From: Pseudanabaena galeata CCNP1313
GTDB lineage: Bacteria; Cyanobacteriota; Cyanobacteriia; Pseudanabaenales; Pseudanabaenaceae
Direction: 5' to 3'
DNA: 64,000 nucleotides
Assembly (NCBI RefSeq): GCF_029910235.1
Contig: NZ_CP112874.1
Span: forward strand, 2,914,001-2,978,000
Shown: positions 50,189 to 60,510 of the stretch, piece by piece
How the letters are laid out: the number at the start of each line of letters is the position of its first letter
Position numbering within the stretch: the stretch's first letter is position 1
The notes under the pieces: model-generated
What the model was told of the DNA's origin: nothing
The model's database searches: none
What the model saw: only the letters and a program-made list of their open reading frames with translations
Program-made: the position numbers and the translations under genes

Positions 50189-50614
50189 TTAAACTGTAGT
50201 TAATAATTGCATCGCACGTTTCAATATTTCCGACTGATTTACCATTTTACCAAGGGAGATCGCATCATACGCACCACCAAAAGCCTCTAGTCGAGCATTG
50301 TCTAAGGCGCGATCATAAGCCTCTTCGAGAATTTCTTGAAGTTCTCGATCGCTTAAATAATTTCCGCCAGCCTTACGGCGTTTGTTTGTGCGTTGAATTG
50401 AGAATATAGAATTACGAATTGATACATCCCAAGAACTTGTAGAACGCTTTTCGGCAGATTGCTTGATTAGATGTAGCAAGAGAATCACGGCATAACTTTC
50501 AATTTTATTAATCTTATCGTCTTTGCTCATCTCTTCTAGTTCATCAATCAGCATCAGAGCAGATTGCGTATCTCCTCTCTGAATTAGCGATCGCAGTTCT
50601 ATGAGTTCTTCCAT
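50189..50614 (-). CDS. DUF29-like protein 2 (141 aa)
   Basis: IESYAVILLLHLIKQSAEKR with STSSWDVSIRNSI is a diverged form of the DUF29 core. The C-terminus holds YLSDRELQEILEEAYDRALD and NARLEAFGGAYDAISLGKM. It pairs with the 49715-50176 gene. Function unknown. Confidence 0.68.
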   Translation of the reverse strand: MEELIELRSLIQRGDTQSALMLIDELEEMSKDDKINKIESYAVILLLHLIKQSAEKRSTSSWDVSIRNSIFSIQRTNKRRKAGGNYLSDRELQEILEEAYDRALDNARLEAFGGAYDAISLGKMVNQSEILKRAMQLLTTV

Positions 50615-50618
50615 ATTG

Positions 50619-50775
50619 TTTTTTATTAGCTTTTAGCCTTTAGCTTTTAGCGGTTAGCTTTAATTTATTGTATGACTAAGTATTTATCAGAACTGAAGAC
50701 TAAAAGCCAACCGCTAATCATCAAATCCACTAAAGCTAAAGACTAAAAGCTAACAGCTAATCGCTAAAAGCTAAT
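50619..50775. repeat. AGCTTTTAGC-type short tandem repeats between sufB and the accessory genes
   Basis: TTATTAGCTTTTAGCCTTTA, GCTTTTAGCGGTTAGCTTT on one side and AAAGCTAAAGACTAAAAGCT, AACAGCTAATCGCTAAAAGC on the other form a loose inverted set of heptamer-like repeats. They lie at the boundary between sufB and the inserted genes. Confidence 0.6.
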
Positions 50776-50777
50776 AA

Positions 50778-52214
50778 CTATCCCACGCTATTCTCTAACT
50801 TCAAAGCCAAGAGCTTATCTGCTTCAACTGCAAATTCCATCGGCAAAGCATTAAACACTTCCTTACAGAAGCCGCTAATGATCATCGAAACCGCATCTTC
50901 CACAGCAATACCGCGTTGTTGGAAATAGAAGAGTTGTTCTTCACCAATTTTAGAAGTGGATGCTTCATGCTCAACCCTTGCCGTATTATTTTGGACTTGG
51001 ATATAGGGAAAAGTATTTGCTTGAGAACAGTCACCAATCAGCATTGAGTCACATTGAGAATAGTTTCTTGAACCTTCAGCTTTTGGTGAAATCTTCACTA
51101 AGCCGCGATAGCTATTTTGTGAACCACCTGCGGAAATACCTTTAGAAACGATTTTACTGCGAGTATTTTTGCCGATATGCACCATCTTGGAGCCAGTATC
51201 AGCTTGTTGCTTGTTATTAGTTAAAGCAACCGAGTAAAACTCACCAACGGAATTTTCACCGACTAAGACACAGCTAGGATATTTCCAAGTGATTGCTGAA
51301 CCAGTTTCTACTTGAGTCCAAGAGATTTTGGAGTTTTTGCCTTGGCATAAACCGCGCTTAGTTACAAAGTTATAGATACCGCCTTTGCCATTCTTATCGC
51401 CAGCGTACCAGTTCTGCACAGTTGAATATTTTACTTCCGCGTCATCGAGGGTGACAATTTCGACAACGGCAGCATGGAGTTGATTAGTATCAAACATTGG
51501 TGCTGTGCAGCCTTCAAGATAGCTAACATAAGCTCCTTCTTCGGCAACGATCAGGGTGCGCTCAAACTGACCAGAGTCACCATTGTTAATGCGGAAATAG
51601 GTGGACAAGTCCATGGGGCATTTCACGCCTTTGGGGATGTAAACAAAGGAACCGTCGCTAAATACGGCAGCATTGAGTGCGGAGAAATAGTTGTCAGCGA
51701 TCGGGACAACGCTACCCAAATATTTTTTGATTAGTTCGGGATATTCATGCATCGCTTCCGAGATCGAGCAGAAAATCACGCCAACTTTAGCTAAATCCTT
51801 TTTAAATGTAGTGGCGACAGAAACGCTGTCAAAAATTGCGTCCACGGCAACATTGGCGAGACGTTTTTGTTCATTCAGGGAAATACCTAACTTTTCAAAG
51901 GTATCGAGCAATTCGGGATCGACCTCATCGAGGCTAGCCTTTTTCTTAGACTGCTTAGGGGCGGAATAGTAAACGATATCTTGATAATCAATCGCAGGAT
52001 AATCGACATGCGCCCAAGTCGGCTCTTGCATCTTTAACCATTGGCGATACGCTTTGAGACGAAATTCCAGCATATATTCTGGCTCATTTTTCTTAGCCGA
52101 AATCATGCGGACGACATCTTCGCTCAAACCGCGAGGAATTGTATCCGACTCAATGGATGTAACAAATCCGTATTTGTATGGTTGGTTGACAAGTGCTTGA
52201 ACCGTTGCAGTCAT
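50778..52214 (-). CDS. sufB: SufB, Fe-S assembly scaffold subunit
   Basis: 478 residues. Conserved pieces are [57 protein letters not shown], the [20 protein letters not shown] region and [20 protein letters not shown]. SufB is the scaffold subunit on which the cluster is built with SufC and SufD. It is read away from sufR, and the region between contains the SufR operator. sufC and sufD follow only after 1.7 kb of accessory genes, so they may not share a transcript. Confidence 0.95.
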   Translation of the reverse strand: MTATVQALVNQPYKYGFVTSIESDTIPRGLSEDVVRMISAKKNEPEYMLEFRLKAYRQWLKMQEPTWAHVDYPAIDYQDIVYYSAPKQSKKKASLDEVDPELLDTFEKLGISLNEQKRLANVAVDAIFDSVSVATTFKKDLAKVGVIFCSISEAMHEYPELIKKYLGSVVPIADNYFSALNAAVFSDGSFVYIPKGVKCPMDLSTYFRINNGDSGQFERTLIVAEEGAYVSYLEGCTAPMFDTNQLHAAVVEIVTLDDAEVKYSTVQNWYAGDKNGKGGIYNFVTKRGLCQGKNSKISWTQVETGSAITWKYPSCVLVGENSVGEFYSVALTNNKQQADTGSKMVHIGKNTRSKIVSKGISAGGSQNSYRGLVKISPKAEGSRNYSQCDSMLIGDCSQANTFPYIQVQNNTARVEHEASTSKIGEEQLFYFQQRGIAVEDAVSMIISGFCKEVFNALPMEFAVEADKLLALKLENSVG

Positions 52215-52281
52215 GTCAGTCGAGGCTCCTGATGGTTTACATGTAAAGTTAGTGGTTTATGCTGGCTTTACTGGATTAAAA

Positions 52282-52295
52282 CAACTTACTTGTTT
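52282..52295. promoter_or_regulatory. imperfect SufR-box-like sequence
   Basis: CAACTTACTTGTTT is one base short of the CAAC-N6-GTTG palindrome. It lies 40 bp to the sufB side of the full box and may be a second, weaker site. Confidence 0.35.
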
Positions 52296-52320
52296 CTTTA
52301 CTAATTGTAAGGTACATTAA

Positions 52321-52334
52321 CAACATCCAAGTTG
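52321..52334. promoter_or_regulatory. SufR operator CAAC-N6-GTTG
   Basis: CAACATCCAAGTTG, a perfect CAAC-N6-GTTG inverted repeat in the sufB-sufR intergenic region. The SufR repressor of cyanobacteria recognises this type of palindrome. Its place between the divergent genes allows control of both sufB and sufR. Confidence 0.75.
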
Positions 52335-52442
52335 TCAAAGTCATTTTTTACAAACTTTATAACTTTGTTTAAGTTTTGCCTAAGTTTTGTTATCACATAA
52401 CAAAACTTTCTCAAGACCCTATTGCCATCAGGAGCTGATTCC

Positions 52443-53144
52443 ATGAAAACTCCCATCGGCGTTGCGGAGATGATCACGCCAGACTTAAAGCCAGAAATAA
52501 AAGGCGAGGTGAAGCATGAATCGAAACATGACACTAAGCAAGATATTTTGCAGCATCTGCTCAAGCGTGGAGAAGTAACAGCCCAAGATTTAGCAGAAAG
52601 ACTGGATATTAGTCCCCAAGCAATCCGTAAGCATTTAAAAGATCTCGAAACTGAGGGGTTGATCTATCACACTGCTGAGCAGGTGGGTATGGGTAGACCG
52701 CAGTTTGTGTATGCTTTGACGGTAGCAGGACGCGATCGCTTTCCTGATAGTTACAATCAATTTGCTGTAAATTTCTTAGATACGCTAATCGATACTTTAG
52801 GTAAAGATCAAGTATCTGAGGTACTGCAAAAGCAATGGCAACGCAAAGCTCAACATTATAAATCTTTACTGGGAATCGGTTCGCTTAGGCAACGGTTAGA
52901 AAAATTAGCCGAAATTCGCCGTTCTGAAGGTTATGTGACTGAGTGGTTTCCTGTAGAAGGGAAAAATCAAAGTTTTATTTTTACGGAATATAACTGCGCG
53001 ATCGCCCATGTTGCTGAATCTTTCCCTAGTGTATGTGGTCATGAACTAGAAATGTTCGCGACAGTCCTAGATTGTCCAGTAGAGCGTACTCATTGGATGG
53101 TTGATGGCGAACATCGTTGTGGGTATTTAATTCAGAATAATTGA
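52443..53144 (+). CDS. sufR: SufR, Fe-S-dependent repressor of the suf operon
   Basis: 233 residues from the ATG at 52443 (MKTPIGVAEMI). A DeoR-type helix-turn-helix covers about 40-100 (EVTAQDLAERLDISPQAIRK). Four cysteines lie in the C-terminal third (YNCAIAHV, SVCGHELE, VLDCPVER, EHRCGYLI), with spacings of 12, 12 and 14 residues, as expected for Fe-S cluster ligands. SufR represses sufBCD when its cluster is intact. Its gene is divergent from sufB, and the stop is inside a hairpin. A frame open from 52422 would add 7 residues from a TTG. Confidence 0.9.
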   Translation: MKTPIGVAEMITPDLKPEIKGEVKHESKHDTKQDILQHLLKRGEVTAQDLAERLDISPQAIRKHLKDLETEGLIYHTAEQVGMGRPQFVYALTVAGRDRFPDSYNQFAVNFLDTLIDTLGKDQVSEVLQKQWQRKAQHYKSLLGIGSLRQRLEKLAEIRRSEGYVTEWFPVEGKNQSFIFTEYNCAIAHVAESFPSVCGHELEMFATVLDCPVERTHWMVDGEHRCGYLIQNN

Positions 53145-53172
53145 GAACCAGCATTGGTTCTCAATTATTCTG
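53133..53172 (+). terminator. hairpin spanning the sufR stop codon
   Basis: CAGAATAATTGAGAACCA, loop GCAT, TGGTTCTCAATTATTCTG. The stop codon TGA lies in the left arm. It is a perfect-arm palindrome between sufR and the NFU gene. Confidence 0.65.
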
Positions 53173-53213
53173 CTAGCATAATTATTAGTCTTGAGATAAA
53201 CATAGGAAAAAAT

Positions 53214-53450
53214 ATGAGTCTGACCTTAACAAGAGATAATGTCGAAAATGTTTTAGATGAGTTGCGTCCTTATCTAATGTCTGATGGTGGCAATGTAGAA
53301 CTTGTCGAAATCGAAGGACCAATTGTGAGATTGCGTTTGCAAGGTGCTTGTGGCTCTTGTCCTAGCTCCGCTATGACTTTGAGAATGGGTATTGAGCGCA
53401 AGTTGAAAGAAGAGATTCCTGAAATTGATGAAATTGAGCAAGTTTATTAG
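53214..53450 (+). CDS. NFU-type Fe-S scaffold protein
   Basis: 78 residues. [20 protein letters not shown] and [20 protein letters not shown] contain the NFU-domain CxxC (C46, C49), which binds a shared 4Fe-4S cluster between two monomers. It matches the small NifU C-terminal type found in cyanobacteria (CnfU/NfuA-like). It lies next to sufR and so within the suf neighbourhood. The ATG at 53214 is preferred to upstream frame extension, which is hairpin. Confidence 0.9.
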   Translation: MSLTLTRDNVENVLDELRPYLMSDGGNVELVEIEGPIVRLRLQGACGSCPSSAMTLRMGIERKLKEEIPEIDEIEQVY

Positions 53451-53467
53451 ATTCTTTTAGATAGCAC

Positions 53468-53511
53468 TAAAACACAAAATGGCTAAGCCATTTTGTGTTT
53501 TTAAAACCCTT
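53468..53511. repeat. dispersed hairpin after the NFU gene
   Basis: AAAACACAAAATGGCTAAGC and complement, ending TTTTTAAAACCC. It is the inverted copy of 17290-17332 with high identity. As it sits 18 bp after the NFU stop, it may also act as a terminator. Confidence 0.6.
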
Positions 53512-53562
53512 CCTAAGTTTGGTTAATAATCCACAAAGGTGTTGTCACACCTTCATGAATTA

Positions 53563-53640
53563 TTAAGTAGTTCACCTTAATTAAAGCCTAAAACCAGAAT
53601 CTGTCCCGCCCGCTACGCGGGCGGGACAGATTCTGGTTTT
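53563..53640. repeat. palindromic element, family B copy 3, truncated by family C
   Basis: Left end TAAGTAGTTCACCTTAATTA, then AAGCCTAAAACCAGAATCTG and the CCCGCCCGCTACGCGGGCGGG core with complement. The right flank stops at GGTTTT, and the next base is the first of a family C element. The missing flank suggests the double-hairpin element landed inside this one. Confidence 0.7.
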
Positions 53641-53753
53641 AACGTGAGTTCGATATAGCCATTTGCGGCGTGCGAAGCACGCCACAAATGGCGAAAAATG
53701 GTAAGAATCGCTAAGCGATTCTTACCATTTTTCGCTTTCGTCGAACTGACGTT
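53641..53753 (-). repeat. 113-bp double-hairpin element, family C copy 3
   Basis: Inverted relative to copies 1, 2 and 5 (AACGTGAGTTCGATATAGCC to TCGTCGAACTGACGTT). It sits directly against the truncated family B element and ends 3 bp from the kinase stop codon. Hairpin 2 has one unpaired change (GTGGCGTGC against GCGGCGTGC). Confidence 0.85.
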
Positions 53754-53756
53754 TAT

Positions 53757-56700
53757 TTAGGAAGTAAAATGTTGAATTTGAGTCAATAGAGACTGCATAC
53801 TTTCTAGAATCTCCTTCATGTTTGCTTCTTTTTGATTATGTCCAATTAGCTCTAAATCTTGAGCGATCGCCGCAATTGAAATCATACCTAAGTTACTCGC
53901 TGAACCTTTGATAAAATGAGCAATTTGGGAAATCTTACGATAGTCATTGGACGCGATCGCAGCTTCGAGTTGCTCTAAACCCTTAGATGTAGAATCGATA
54001 AAAGTTTCGATAAGTTCAGTCTTAAACTCTTCATTACCATCAGCAATATCATCAATATATATCCAATCAATTAATGGTAATGATTCAGTAATATTGAGAT
54101 CGCGCTCTAGGAGACTGGTATGAGTATCTCGATCGTCAGTTATTGCCTTAACTGTAATTTCAGAAGAGGCGATCGCATTCTGAGCATTAATTTTTCTTTC
54201 CCATGCAGCTAATTTTTGAGCAAGATCTTCTTTGCGAATCGGTTTACTGAGATAGTCGTCCATCCCACTGGCAATGCAGCGATCGCGATCTTCTCTCATG
54301 GCATTAGCGGTCATAGCCACGATGACAATCTTACTTTTAGGTGAATCTAGTTGTCGAATAGCTATCGTTGCCTCATAGCCGTCCATCTCTGGCATCTGGC
54401 AATCCATTAAGATAATGTCATAGTGGATGTGCTTGAGTAAATCGAGAACTTCTTTCCCATTTCCTGCTACATCCGCATCGTAGCCAAAGCTCCTTAACTG
54501 ATGTAAAGCAACTTTTTGGTTGATCGGACTATCCTCAGCAATCAAGATTTTTAGCTTAGAAATCTTGGTAGTTATATCATCTAACCCGATGAGTGGAGAA
54601 ATTGGCAAAGATTTGCGATTAGTATCTATAGAAACTACTTCCATCAAAATATCTAGTAAGCGAGATTGTTTGACTGGTTTGACAAGGTAAAACTCAAATC
54701 CCATTTCTTTAACGCGGCTGATGCCACCTCGTTGATTTAGAGAGGTCAGCATAATTAATTTGATATCTTGTAACGTCGGGTCAGCTTTAATCTTTGCACC
54801 TAACATTTCGCCATCAAGGTCAGGCATCTGCATGTCTAAAATTGCTAACTGATAGCGATCGCCTTCAGCAACTGCTGCACGTAAAATAGCGATCGCATCT
54901 GATGCGGATTGCACTGCATCGACCCGCATCTGCCAAGCCGTTAGTTGATAGGTTAGGATTTTGCAATTAGTTGCATTATCATCTACTACTAATACGCGAA
55001 TATCTTTGAGATTAATTTCACGCCGTGGTGGACGCTCAGCGATCGCTTCGGGAGATTCCTTCACAAAGGAAATTCTAAACCAAAACTGTGAACCTCGCCC
55101 TTCCTCACTATCGATGCCAATTTCACCTCTCATAAGATCGACTAATTGCTTACAAATTGCCAAGCCTAAACCAGTACCACCATATTTACGGTTAGTCGAA
55201 GCATCAACTTGGGTGAATGGTTGAAACAGTTTTTTCTGGGCTGTAGGCGATATCCCAATACCTGTATCAATTACTCTAAATTCAATCGTTGCAGTGGATT
55301 CAGTTTCTGCTCTGAGTGAAACTTTGACGATAACTTCCCCTTTTGAAGTAAATTTAATGGCATTGCTGACTAGATTCATTAATACCTGCTTAACCCGTGA
55401 AACATCTCCACATAAATAAATCGGGACATTTTGATGAATTAGTGAAGCTAGTTCTAAACCTTTGGACTGAGCCAGCATCGCTAATAGCTCGGTTACTTCC
55501 TCAACACAAGTGTTAAGGTCAAAACTAATCTCTTCTAATTCCATTTCATCGGCTTCAAGCTTAGAAAAATCAAGAATCTCATTAATTAGTGTCAACAGAT
55601 TTTCGCCACTGATTCTTACTGTTTCCACAAAATCTTTTTGTAGAGGCGAAAGTTCAGTATCGGCTAGTAAACCTGTCATCCCTAGCACTGCATTCATTGG
55701 TGTGCGAATTTCATGGCTCATGGTGGCGAGGAAAGAGCTTTTCAGCTTAGTGGCAACTTCAGCTTGATGACGAGCTTCCTCTAAGGCTAGGTTTTGTTGT
55801 GATAATTGTTCACGACGTAGTGTTTCTTGTTCTAATAGAGTTGCTTGATAGAGAGCTATCCCCACTTGGGTTCCTAGCTCCGTTAAAAAGTCAATCTCAA
55901 AGCTCCGCCAATGTCTTGTACAACTACATTGATGCACTATGAGGAGTCCCCATAAGTTTTCCTTTTCGAGAATTGGGACGACTAAGTTTGCCTGTACTTG
56001 AAATTGAGCCATCAATTTCTTATAGCAATCTGGCATGTCTGAATTAGGGATATCATCATTGATGACTCTACGACCTTGGCGGTATTTTTCCCAAAGCCTA
56101 TGTCGGAAACAGATATCTTTAACATCTGAGCCCAATGACGGAATCCAAGGTGGCTCCACTGACTCAACCACAACTGTACCATCCCATTCGCCATCAAAGC
56201 GATATGCTAAGACTCGATCTGCTTTGAGGAATCTGCGAACTTCGTCAACAGTAGTACTTAAGATCTCATTTATATTTAGTGATTGGCGAATTCGTAAAGT
56301 AATTTGGGAGAAAACCAACGATCGCCAATTTTGCAAGCGGACTTCTTCTTCAACTTGTTTGCGATCGGTGATATCCAATCCAGTAGCAACGACAAAATCA
56401 ATTTTGCCATCTGAATTTAGTAGAGATGTGGTTGACCAAGAAATTAAACGACGCTCTCCATGTTTAGTTATCCAATAGTTTTCGTAGGAATTTGGTGAGT
56501 TTTGAGAAGTTACTTTAGAAAGATTTTTACGAACTGATGGAACATCTTCGGGCAACAAAAAAATCTTCCAAAAGTGTTGATTATGTACTTCTTCATAATA
56601 ATAACCAGTCACCCGTTCACATTCTCGATTAAATCGGATGATTTTACCTTCTAGATCTAAGACTATTACTAGTGTTGCAGCCGTATCCAATACAGCAACT

Positions 56701-57944
56701 GTAAAATCCCGCTCTTGTTTCAAGCTATTAGCTAACTTGCGTCGGATAGTTATTTCATGTCTCACAACATAAAATAATATTGCTAGCACAACTAGAGTAG
56801 ATAGGAGTGTAATTAGAGAAATATCTACAGCACTAATGATCGAAGTTTTACGTTTCTGTAACCACTGCATTAAGTTGCTTGTTTCTAAAGCGATCAGTTC
56901 TTCTAACTGCACCTCGGCAAGATCTAGATGGTTTTGGTGATTCAAATCACTTATTTTTTTCTGGGTCGCGCTGATGCCAGCAGTTTGATAGAGCAACACA
57001 ATTTGGCGAGAGTCACTCATTTCTCTGTTAATGTGTTGGACTAACAGAAGCAGCATGTTTTTATAGCGATCGCTCTTTTGCTGATCGTATATATGGCTAC
57101 TATTGCCTAAAGATAGCTGCTTAAGAACTTGTAAATCTTGCTCCAACTGCAAAGCTAAAACCTCATATTTTTTCAAACTATCTGAGCTATTAGATAGTAG
57201 ATAATTCATCATTACAACTTTTAATTCGCGCAAACGATTAAGCGGCTGATTAATTTTTTCTAAGGTTTCGCGTTGTTGCAGAATCGCGCTGTTGATATCT
57301 CGTAAGTTGCTCAAATTGTCAAAAGAAATTATGCCCATACTAATGACCATTGTTGCGGCGAGGCTCATCCAAAAGGCAATTTTCTTGACAAAGATTCCTT
57401 TTGCTTGGGGATGTTTAATTTTTGTGGGGACAGCCAAACGATTGACTTCAGTTAAGCTACGACGAGTTTCAATAATGTATGCAGCTTGACGACCTAATAA
57501 CTTAAGAGCAGAAAGTTGCGCTTGCGTAAGCTCTCTAGGCTTATGGTCAAGTACACACAAGCTTCCTAGGGCATAACCTTCTACAGTTTTAATGGGAACG
57601 CCTGCATAAAAGCGAATATTTGGAGTATGGGTGACTAGGGGATTGTCAACAAACCTCTCATCATGAAGCGCGTCAGCAACTACAAAAATTCCATCTGTAA
57701 GAATTGCATGAGCGCAAAAAGATAGACTTCTTGGGGTTTCTGTTACCTCTAACCCAACTTTTGACTTAAACCATTGCCGATCTTTGTCTAGCAAACTTAC
57801 TAAAGCGATCGGGGTTTGACAAATATGAGCAGCCAATTCGGTGATATCATCAAAGCCTTGCTCTGACTCAGTATCTAGGATATTACACTGATATAGAGCG
57901 GCTACTCTTTCCAGTTCATTTGAGGGGTTGTGAGCAGAAATCAT
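53757..57944 (-). CDS. hybrid sensor histidine kinase (GAF, CHASE3-like, PAS, GAF, HisKA, HATPase, REC, REC, Hpt)
   Basis: 1395 residues. Order: GAF (about 20-160; [20 protein letters not shown]), membrane helix (188-210), extracytoplasmic CHASE3-like part, second membrane helix near 385, PAS (about 415-535; [17 protein letters not shown]), GAF (about 550-715), HisKA with H744 ([15 protein letters not shown]), HATPase ([27 protein letters not shown]), REC 1 ([14 protein letters not shown]), REC 2 ([14 protein letters not shown]) and Hpt ([14 protein letters not shown]). The chain allows a His-Asp-His-Asp phosphorelay in one protein. The input is unknown; the N-terminal GAF precedes the membrane helix, so it is probably cytoplasmic. 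No partner regulator is adjacent. Confidence 0.92.
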   Translation of the reverse strand: MISAHNPSNELERVAALYQCNILDTESEQGFDDITELAAHICQTPIALVSLLDKDRQWFKSKVGLEVTETPRSLSFCAHAILTDGIFVVADALHDERFVDNPLVTHTPNIRFYAGVPIKTVEGYALGSLCVLDHKPRELTQAQLSALKLLGRQAAYIIETRRSLTEVNRLAVPTKIKHPQAKGIFVKKIAFWMSLAATMVISMGIISFDNLSNLRDINSAILQQRETLEKINQPLNRLRELKVVMMNYLLSNSSDSLKKYEVLALQLEQDLQVLKQLSLGNSSHIYDQQKSDRYKNMLLLLVQHINREMSDSRQIVLLYQTAGISATQKKISDLNHQNHLDLAEVQLEELIALETSNLMQWLQKRKTSIISAVDISLITLLSTLVVLAILFYVVRHEITIRRKLANSLKQERDFTVAVLDTAATLVIVLDLEGKIIRFNRECERVTGYYYEEVHNQHFWKIFLLPEDVPSVRKNLSKVTSQNSPNSYENYWITKHGERRLISWSTTSLLNSDGKIDFVVATGLDITDRKQVEEEVRLQNWRSLVFSQITLRIRQSLNINEILSTTVDEVRRFLKADRVLAYRFDGEWDGTVVVESVEPPWIPSLGSDVKDICFRHRLWEKYRQGRRVINDDIPNSDMPDCYKKLMAQFQVQANLVVPILEKENLWGLLIVHQCSCTRHWRSFEIDFLTELGTQVGIALYQATLLEQETLRREQLSQQNLALEEARHQAEVATKLKSSFLATMSHEIRTPMNAVLGMTGLLADTELSPLQKDFVETVRISGENLLTLINEILDFSKLEADEMELEEISFDLNTCVEEVTELLAMLAQSKGLELASLIHQNVPIYLCGDVSRVKQVLMNLVSNAIKFTSKGEVIVKVSLRAETESTATIEFRVIDTGIGISPTAQKKLFQPFTQVDASTNRKYGGTGLGLAICKQLVDLMRGEIGIDSEEGRGSQFWFRISFVKESPEAIAERPPRREINLKDIRVLVVDDNATNCKILTYQLTAWQMRVDAVQSASDAIAILRAAVAEGDRYQLAILDMQMPDLDGEMLGAKIKADPTLQDIKLIMLTSLNQRGGISRVKEMGFEFYLVKPVKQSRLLDILMEVVSIDTNRKSLPISPLIGLDDITTKISKLKILIAEDSPINQKVALHQLRSFGYDADVAGNGKEVLDLLKHIHYDIILMDCQMPEMDGYEATIAIRQLDSPKSKIVIVAMTANAMREDRDRCIASGMDDYLSKPIRKEDLAQKLAAWERKINAQNAIASSEITVKAITDDRDTHTSLLERDLNITESLPLIDWIYIDDIADGNEEFKTELIETFIDSTSKGLEQLEAAIASNDYRKISQIAHFIKGSASNLGMISIAAIAQDLELIGHNQKEANMKEILESMQSLLTQIQHFTS

Positions 57945-58133
57945 GTAGGTTTTAGGTTGGGATTTTAGGTTCCCAATTAAGATTTTTCAATTAGATGTTT
58001 TTCGTTAATCCCCGTTCAGTCAACTTTTATAACGTTTTACAAATGCAGACTCATTTGCAAAATGAAAAACAAACACAGTAAAGGCTTTGACTTATAATTT
58101 TGCTTGCGATAAAGCTAGAAGTGTATGTCTCAA
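57945..58133. other. upstream region of the hybrid kinase gene
   Basis: The gap is AT-rich with no ORF and presumably holds the kinase promoter. I see no named motif. Confidence 0.35.
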
Positions 58134-58276
58134 TATAGCAATCTTCCCAATCATTTGGAAGAAAGTGGAAGAAAGTCGATGGTTTCAGCTCCCTGCGGTT
58201 TTATCGACGAGTGGTGGCGCTTCACGCCGCCACTCGTCTTCTGGTCTTATATCATCCAAACAAGGCTACAGCTATA
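58134..58276. repeat. family A-like palindromic element, diverged copy 5
   Basis: TATAGCAATCTTCCCAATCA at the left and ACAGCTATACAAAAC at the right, with a GACGAGTGGTGGCGC...GCGCC core (58206-58238). The core has lost one base pair of the stem relative to the other copies. Terminal repeats are recognisable but degraded. Confidence 0.5.
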
Positions 58277-58283
58277 CAAAACA

Positions 58284-58326
58284 AATAGTTGATGGTGCGC
58301 GACGAAGTCGCACACCATCAACTATT
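58284..58326 (-). terminator. hairpin after the Yip1-like gene
   Basis: AAATAGTTGATGGTGCGCGAC then GAAGTCGCACACCATCAACTATTT, a near-perfect stem 17 bp from the stop codon of the Yip1-like gene. Confidence 0.55.
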
Positions 58327-58342
58327 TACTGGGAGAAGATTG

Positions 58343-58957
58343 CTACAGCCTAATACTCAGTATCAACTTTAGAGTATTGCCTAACCAAATCAGAGCAACC
58401 ATACCGCCAAAAATTGCTAGAGGTACGATCGCCAAAGTTTTCCAGATTTTGATTCCTAACGCTACGGATGCGCTCCATACTTGCCAGACGATAAACCAGA
58501 TGATCACTGCGATCGCCGCAATAACCCGAAATCGTGGCGACAAACTCAATGCAGGAGCCATAAATAGCCAAGGCAAACTCGCAAAACCTGTTAGGGTAAG
58601 CAATTCACGCATCTCAACGTTTTTTTGAAAAACATTAGCTAACTGTTTGAGGAGAAAAGTGAAAAATAACCAACCAATAATTCCACTAATCACTGACCAG
58701 ATGATTCTGAAACTTACAACTTGGTCAAGACGTAAGGTTTCCAGAGTATTTACCGAAGCAATAACGATCGCTGCTTGGACAAAGTTAGGATTGGTTTTGA
58801 GTTGCTCAAAGGTCACTTGCGGTAAAAACAGCGTCCCATAGAGGCGATCCAGAAACGTTCCCAGTGTTTGCGGCGGTTGAGGCGATGTGTCCCTGTCAGG
58901 GATAATATCTGTGGCGATCGCATCTAAATCAGCAGAATTTGGCTCAGTGGGATTCAT
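58343..58957 (-). CDS. Yip1-family membrane protein (204 aa)
   Basis: Residues 1-60 are soluble and proline-rich (PDRDTSPQPPQTLGTFLDRL). About five membrane helices follow (residues about 62-204; IIWSVISGIIGWLFFTFLLK, FRVIAAIAVIIWFIVWQVWS, IVPLAIFGGMVALIWLG). The LYGTLFLPQVTFEQLKTNPN stretch near residues 37-60 is typical of bacterial YIP1 domains (P...F..L). Function unknown in bacteria. Monocistronic and divergent from aroA. Confidence 0.78.
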   Translation of the reverse strand: MNPTEPNSADLDAIATDIIPDRDTSPQPPQTLGTFLDRLYGTLFLPQVTFEQLKTNPNFVQAAIVIASVNTLETLRLDQVVSFRIIWSVISGIIGWLFFTFLLKQLANVFQKNVEMRELLTLTGFASLPWLFMAPALSLSPRFRVIAAIAVIIWFIVWQVWSASVALGIKIWKTLAIVPLAIFGGMVALIWLGNTLKLILSIRL

Positions 58958-59041
58958 AAAAAGCTAGTGGTGACGTTGATATAAGTCTAAATTTGCCGTG
59001 ATTTTGTCTTAATCTAATACTAATTGCTAACTGACTCTAAC

Positions 59042-60376
59042 ATGATAGACCTCGACACTACTCAAACTCATCATCTCCTTAACATTAATGCAAGCCAATT
59101 GCCACAAGGTTTACGAGGGAAAATCTCGATCCCTGGAGACAAGTCGATTTCGCATCGAGCGTTAATGCTTGGCTCCCTAGCAGAGGGTGAGACAACAATT
59201 CGAGGTTTATTGCTAGGCGAAGATCCGCGCAGTACGGCAGCATGTTTTTCGGCAATGGGGGCAGAAATTTCGGAACTTAACTCGGAATTGGTCACAGTCA
59301 AGGGCATCGGGTTAGGTAATCTCAAGGAGCCGCTAGATGTTTTAAATGCGGGTAATTCGGGAACGACATTACGTTTGATGCTAGGAATTCTTGCCAGTCA
59401 CCCCGATCGCTTTTTTACGGTTACAGGGGATCACTCTTTGCGATCGCGCCCCATGTCTCGAGTCGTCAATCCTTTGCGTCAAATGGGGGCAAATATCTGG
59501 GGTCGCGAAAATGGAGCGCGAGCACCGCTAGCGATTTCAGGGCAAAATCTTAAAGCAATTCACTATCAGTCGCCTGTAGCTTCGGCACAGGTCAAGTCCT
59601 GCATTATGTTAGCGGGATTAATGACGGATGGTGAAACGATTATCACGGAGCCAGAAAGATCTCGCGATCATAGTGAAAGAATGTTGGCTGCTTTCGGCGC
59701 AAAAGTGAGCCTTGATCTTGATACGAATACCGTCGGCATTAAGGGCGGCGCAAAACTAGTTGGACAGGAGGTGACTGTACCGGGGGACATCAGTTCAGCC
59801 GCATTTTGGTTGGTAGCTGCATCCATCGTTCCCAATTCGGATTTGGTAATTGAGAACGTCGGCATTAATCCCACCCGTACAGGTATTCTCGAAATTCTTG
59901 CCGAGATGGGTGCAGATATAGCCTATGAAAATCAACGTGAAGTTACGGGTGAACCTGTTGCTGATTTACGAGTACGCTCTGCAAATCTCAAGGCTTGTCG
60001 GATCGGTGGTGCGGTAATTCCACGGCTAATTGATGAGATTCCGATTTTAGCGATCGCTGCTAGTTGTGCAGAAGGAACTACCACCATCGAAGATGCTGCT
60101 GAGTTGCGTGTCAAGGAGAGCGATCGCATTGTGGCGATGGTCAAAGAAATGACAAAAATGGGCGCGAATGTGACCGAACTTCCTGATGGTATGGCGATCG
60201 TGGGAGGTAAATCTTTGGTAGGGGCGGAAGTTGACAGCTATAACGATCATCGAGTCGCGATGAGTCTAGCGATCGCGGCTCTAGTTGCTAAAGGTAAAAC
60301 CACGATCAATCGTGCCGAGTCTGCGGCTATTTCTTACCCATCATTTATTCCTACCTTACAAAGTTTGTACGCATAA
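59042..60376 (+). CDS. aroA: 3-phosphoshikimate 1-carboxyvinyltransferase (EPSP synthase)
   Basis: 444 residues from the ATG at 59042. [39 protein letters not shown] (nucleotide loop), [38 protein letters not shown] and [20 protein letters not shown] are AroA signatures. The enzyme joins shikimate-3-phosphate and phosphoenolpyruvate in aromatic amino acid synthesis. The GTTLRLMLG form (with S and T rather than A) looks like the class II or cyanobacterial type. A TTG at 59024 is a possible longer start and was not used. Confidence 0.94.
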   Translation: MIDLDTTQTHHLLNINASQLPQGLRGKISIPGDKSISHRALMLGSLAEGETTIRGLLLGEDPRSTAACFSAMGAEISELNSELVTVKGIGLGNLKEPLDVLNAGNSGTTLRLMLGILASHPDRFFTVTGDHSLRSRPMSRVVNPLRQMGANIWGRENGARAPLAISGQNLKAIHYQSPVASAQVKSCIMLAGLMTDGETIITEPERSRDHSERMLAAFGAKVSLDLDTNTVGIKGGAKLVGQEVTVPGDISSAAFWLVAASIVPNSDLVIENVGINPTRTGILEILAEMGADIAYENQREVTGEPVADLRVRSANLKACRIGGAVIPRLIDEIPILAIAASCAEGTTTIEDAAELRVKESDRIVAMVKEMTKMGANVTELPDGMAIVGGKSLVGAEVDSYNDHRVAMSLAIAALVAKGKTTINRAESAAISYPSFIPTLQSLYA

Positions 60377-60398
60377 TACGCATAATCAGAGTAAAAGA

Positions 60399-60510
60399 AC
60401 GTGAGTTCGATATAGCCATTTGCGGCGTGCTTCGCACGCCGCAAATGGCGAAAAATGGTAAGAATCGCTTAGCGATTCTTACCATTTTTCGCTTTCGTCG
60501 AACTGACGTT
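60399..60510 (-). repeat. double-hairpin element, family C copy 4
   Basis: AACGTGAGTTCGATATAGCC to AACTGACGTT, inverted orientation. Hairpin 1 carries CTTAG and hairpin 2 carries TTC as written, so in the reference orientation the hairpin 2 loop is flipped relative to other copies. Its last base pair overlaps the purH stop codon region at 60509-60511. Confidence 0.85.

Noticed and set aside
50619-50775. An attachment site at the sufB boundary
   Set aside because: The heptamer-like AGCTTTTAGC repeats are widespread low-complexity sequence; no paired direct repeats flanking the accessory genes were seen.
58087-58353. A plus-strand protein gene at the Yip1-like 3' end
   Set aside because: It runs through a family A-like palindrome and its hairpin, with no coding-like features.
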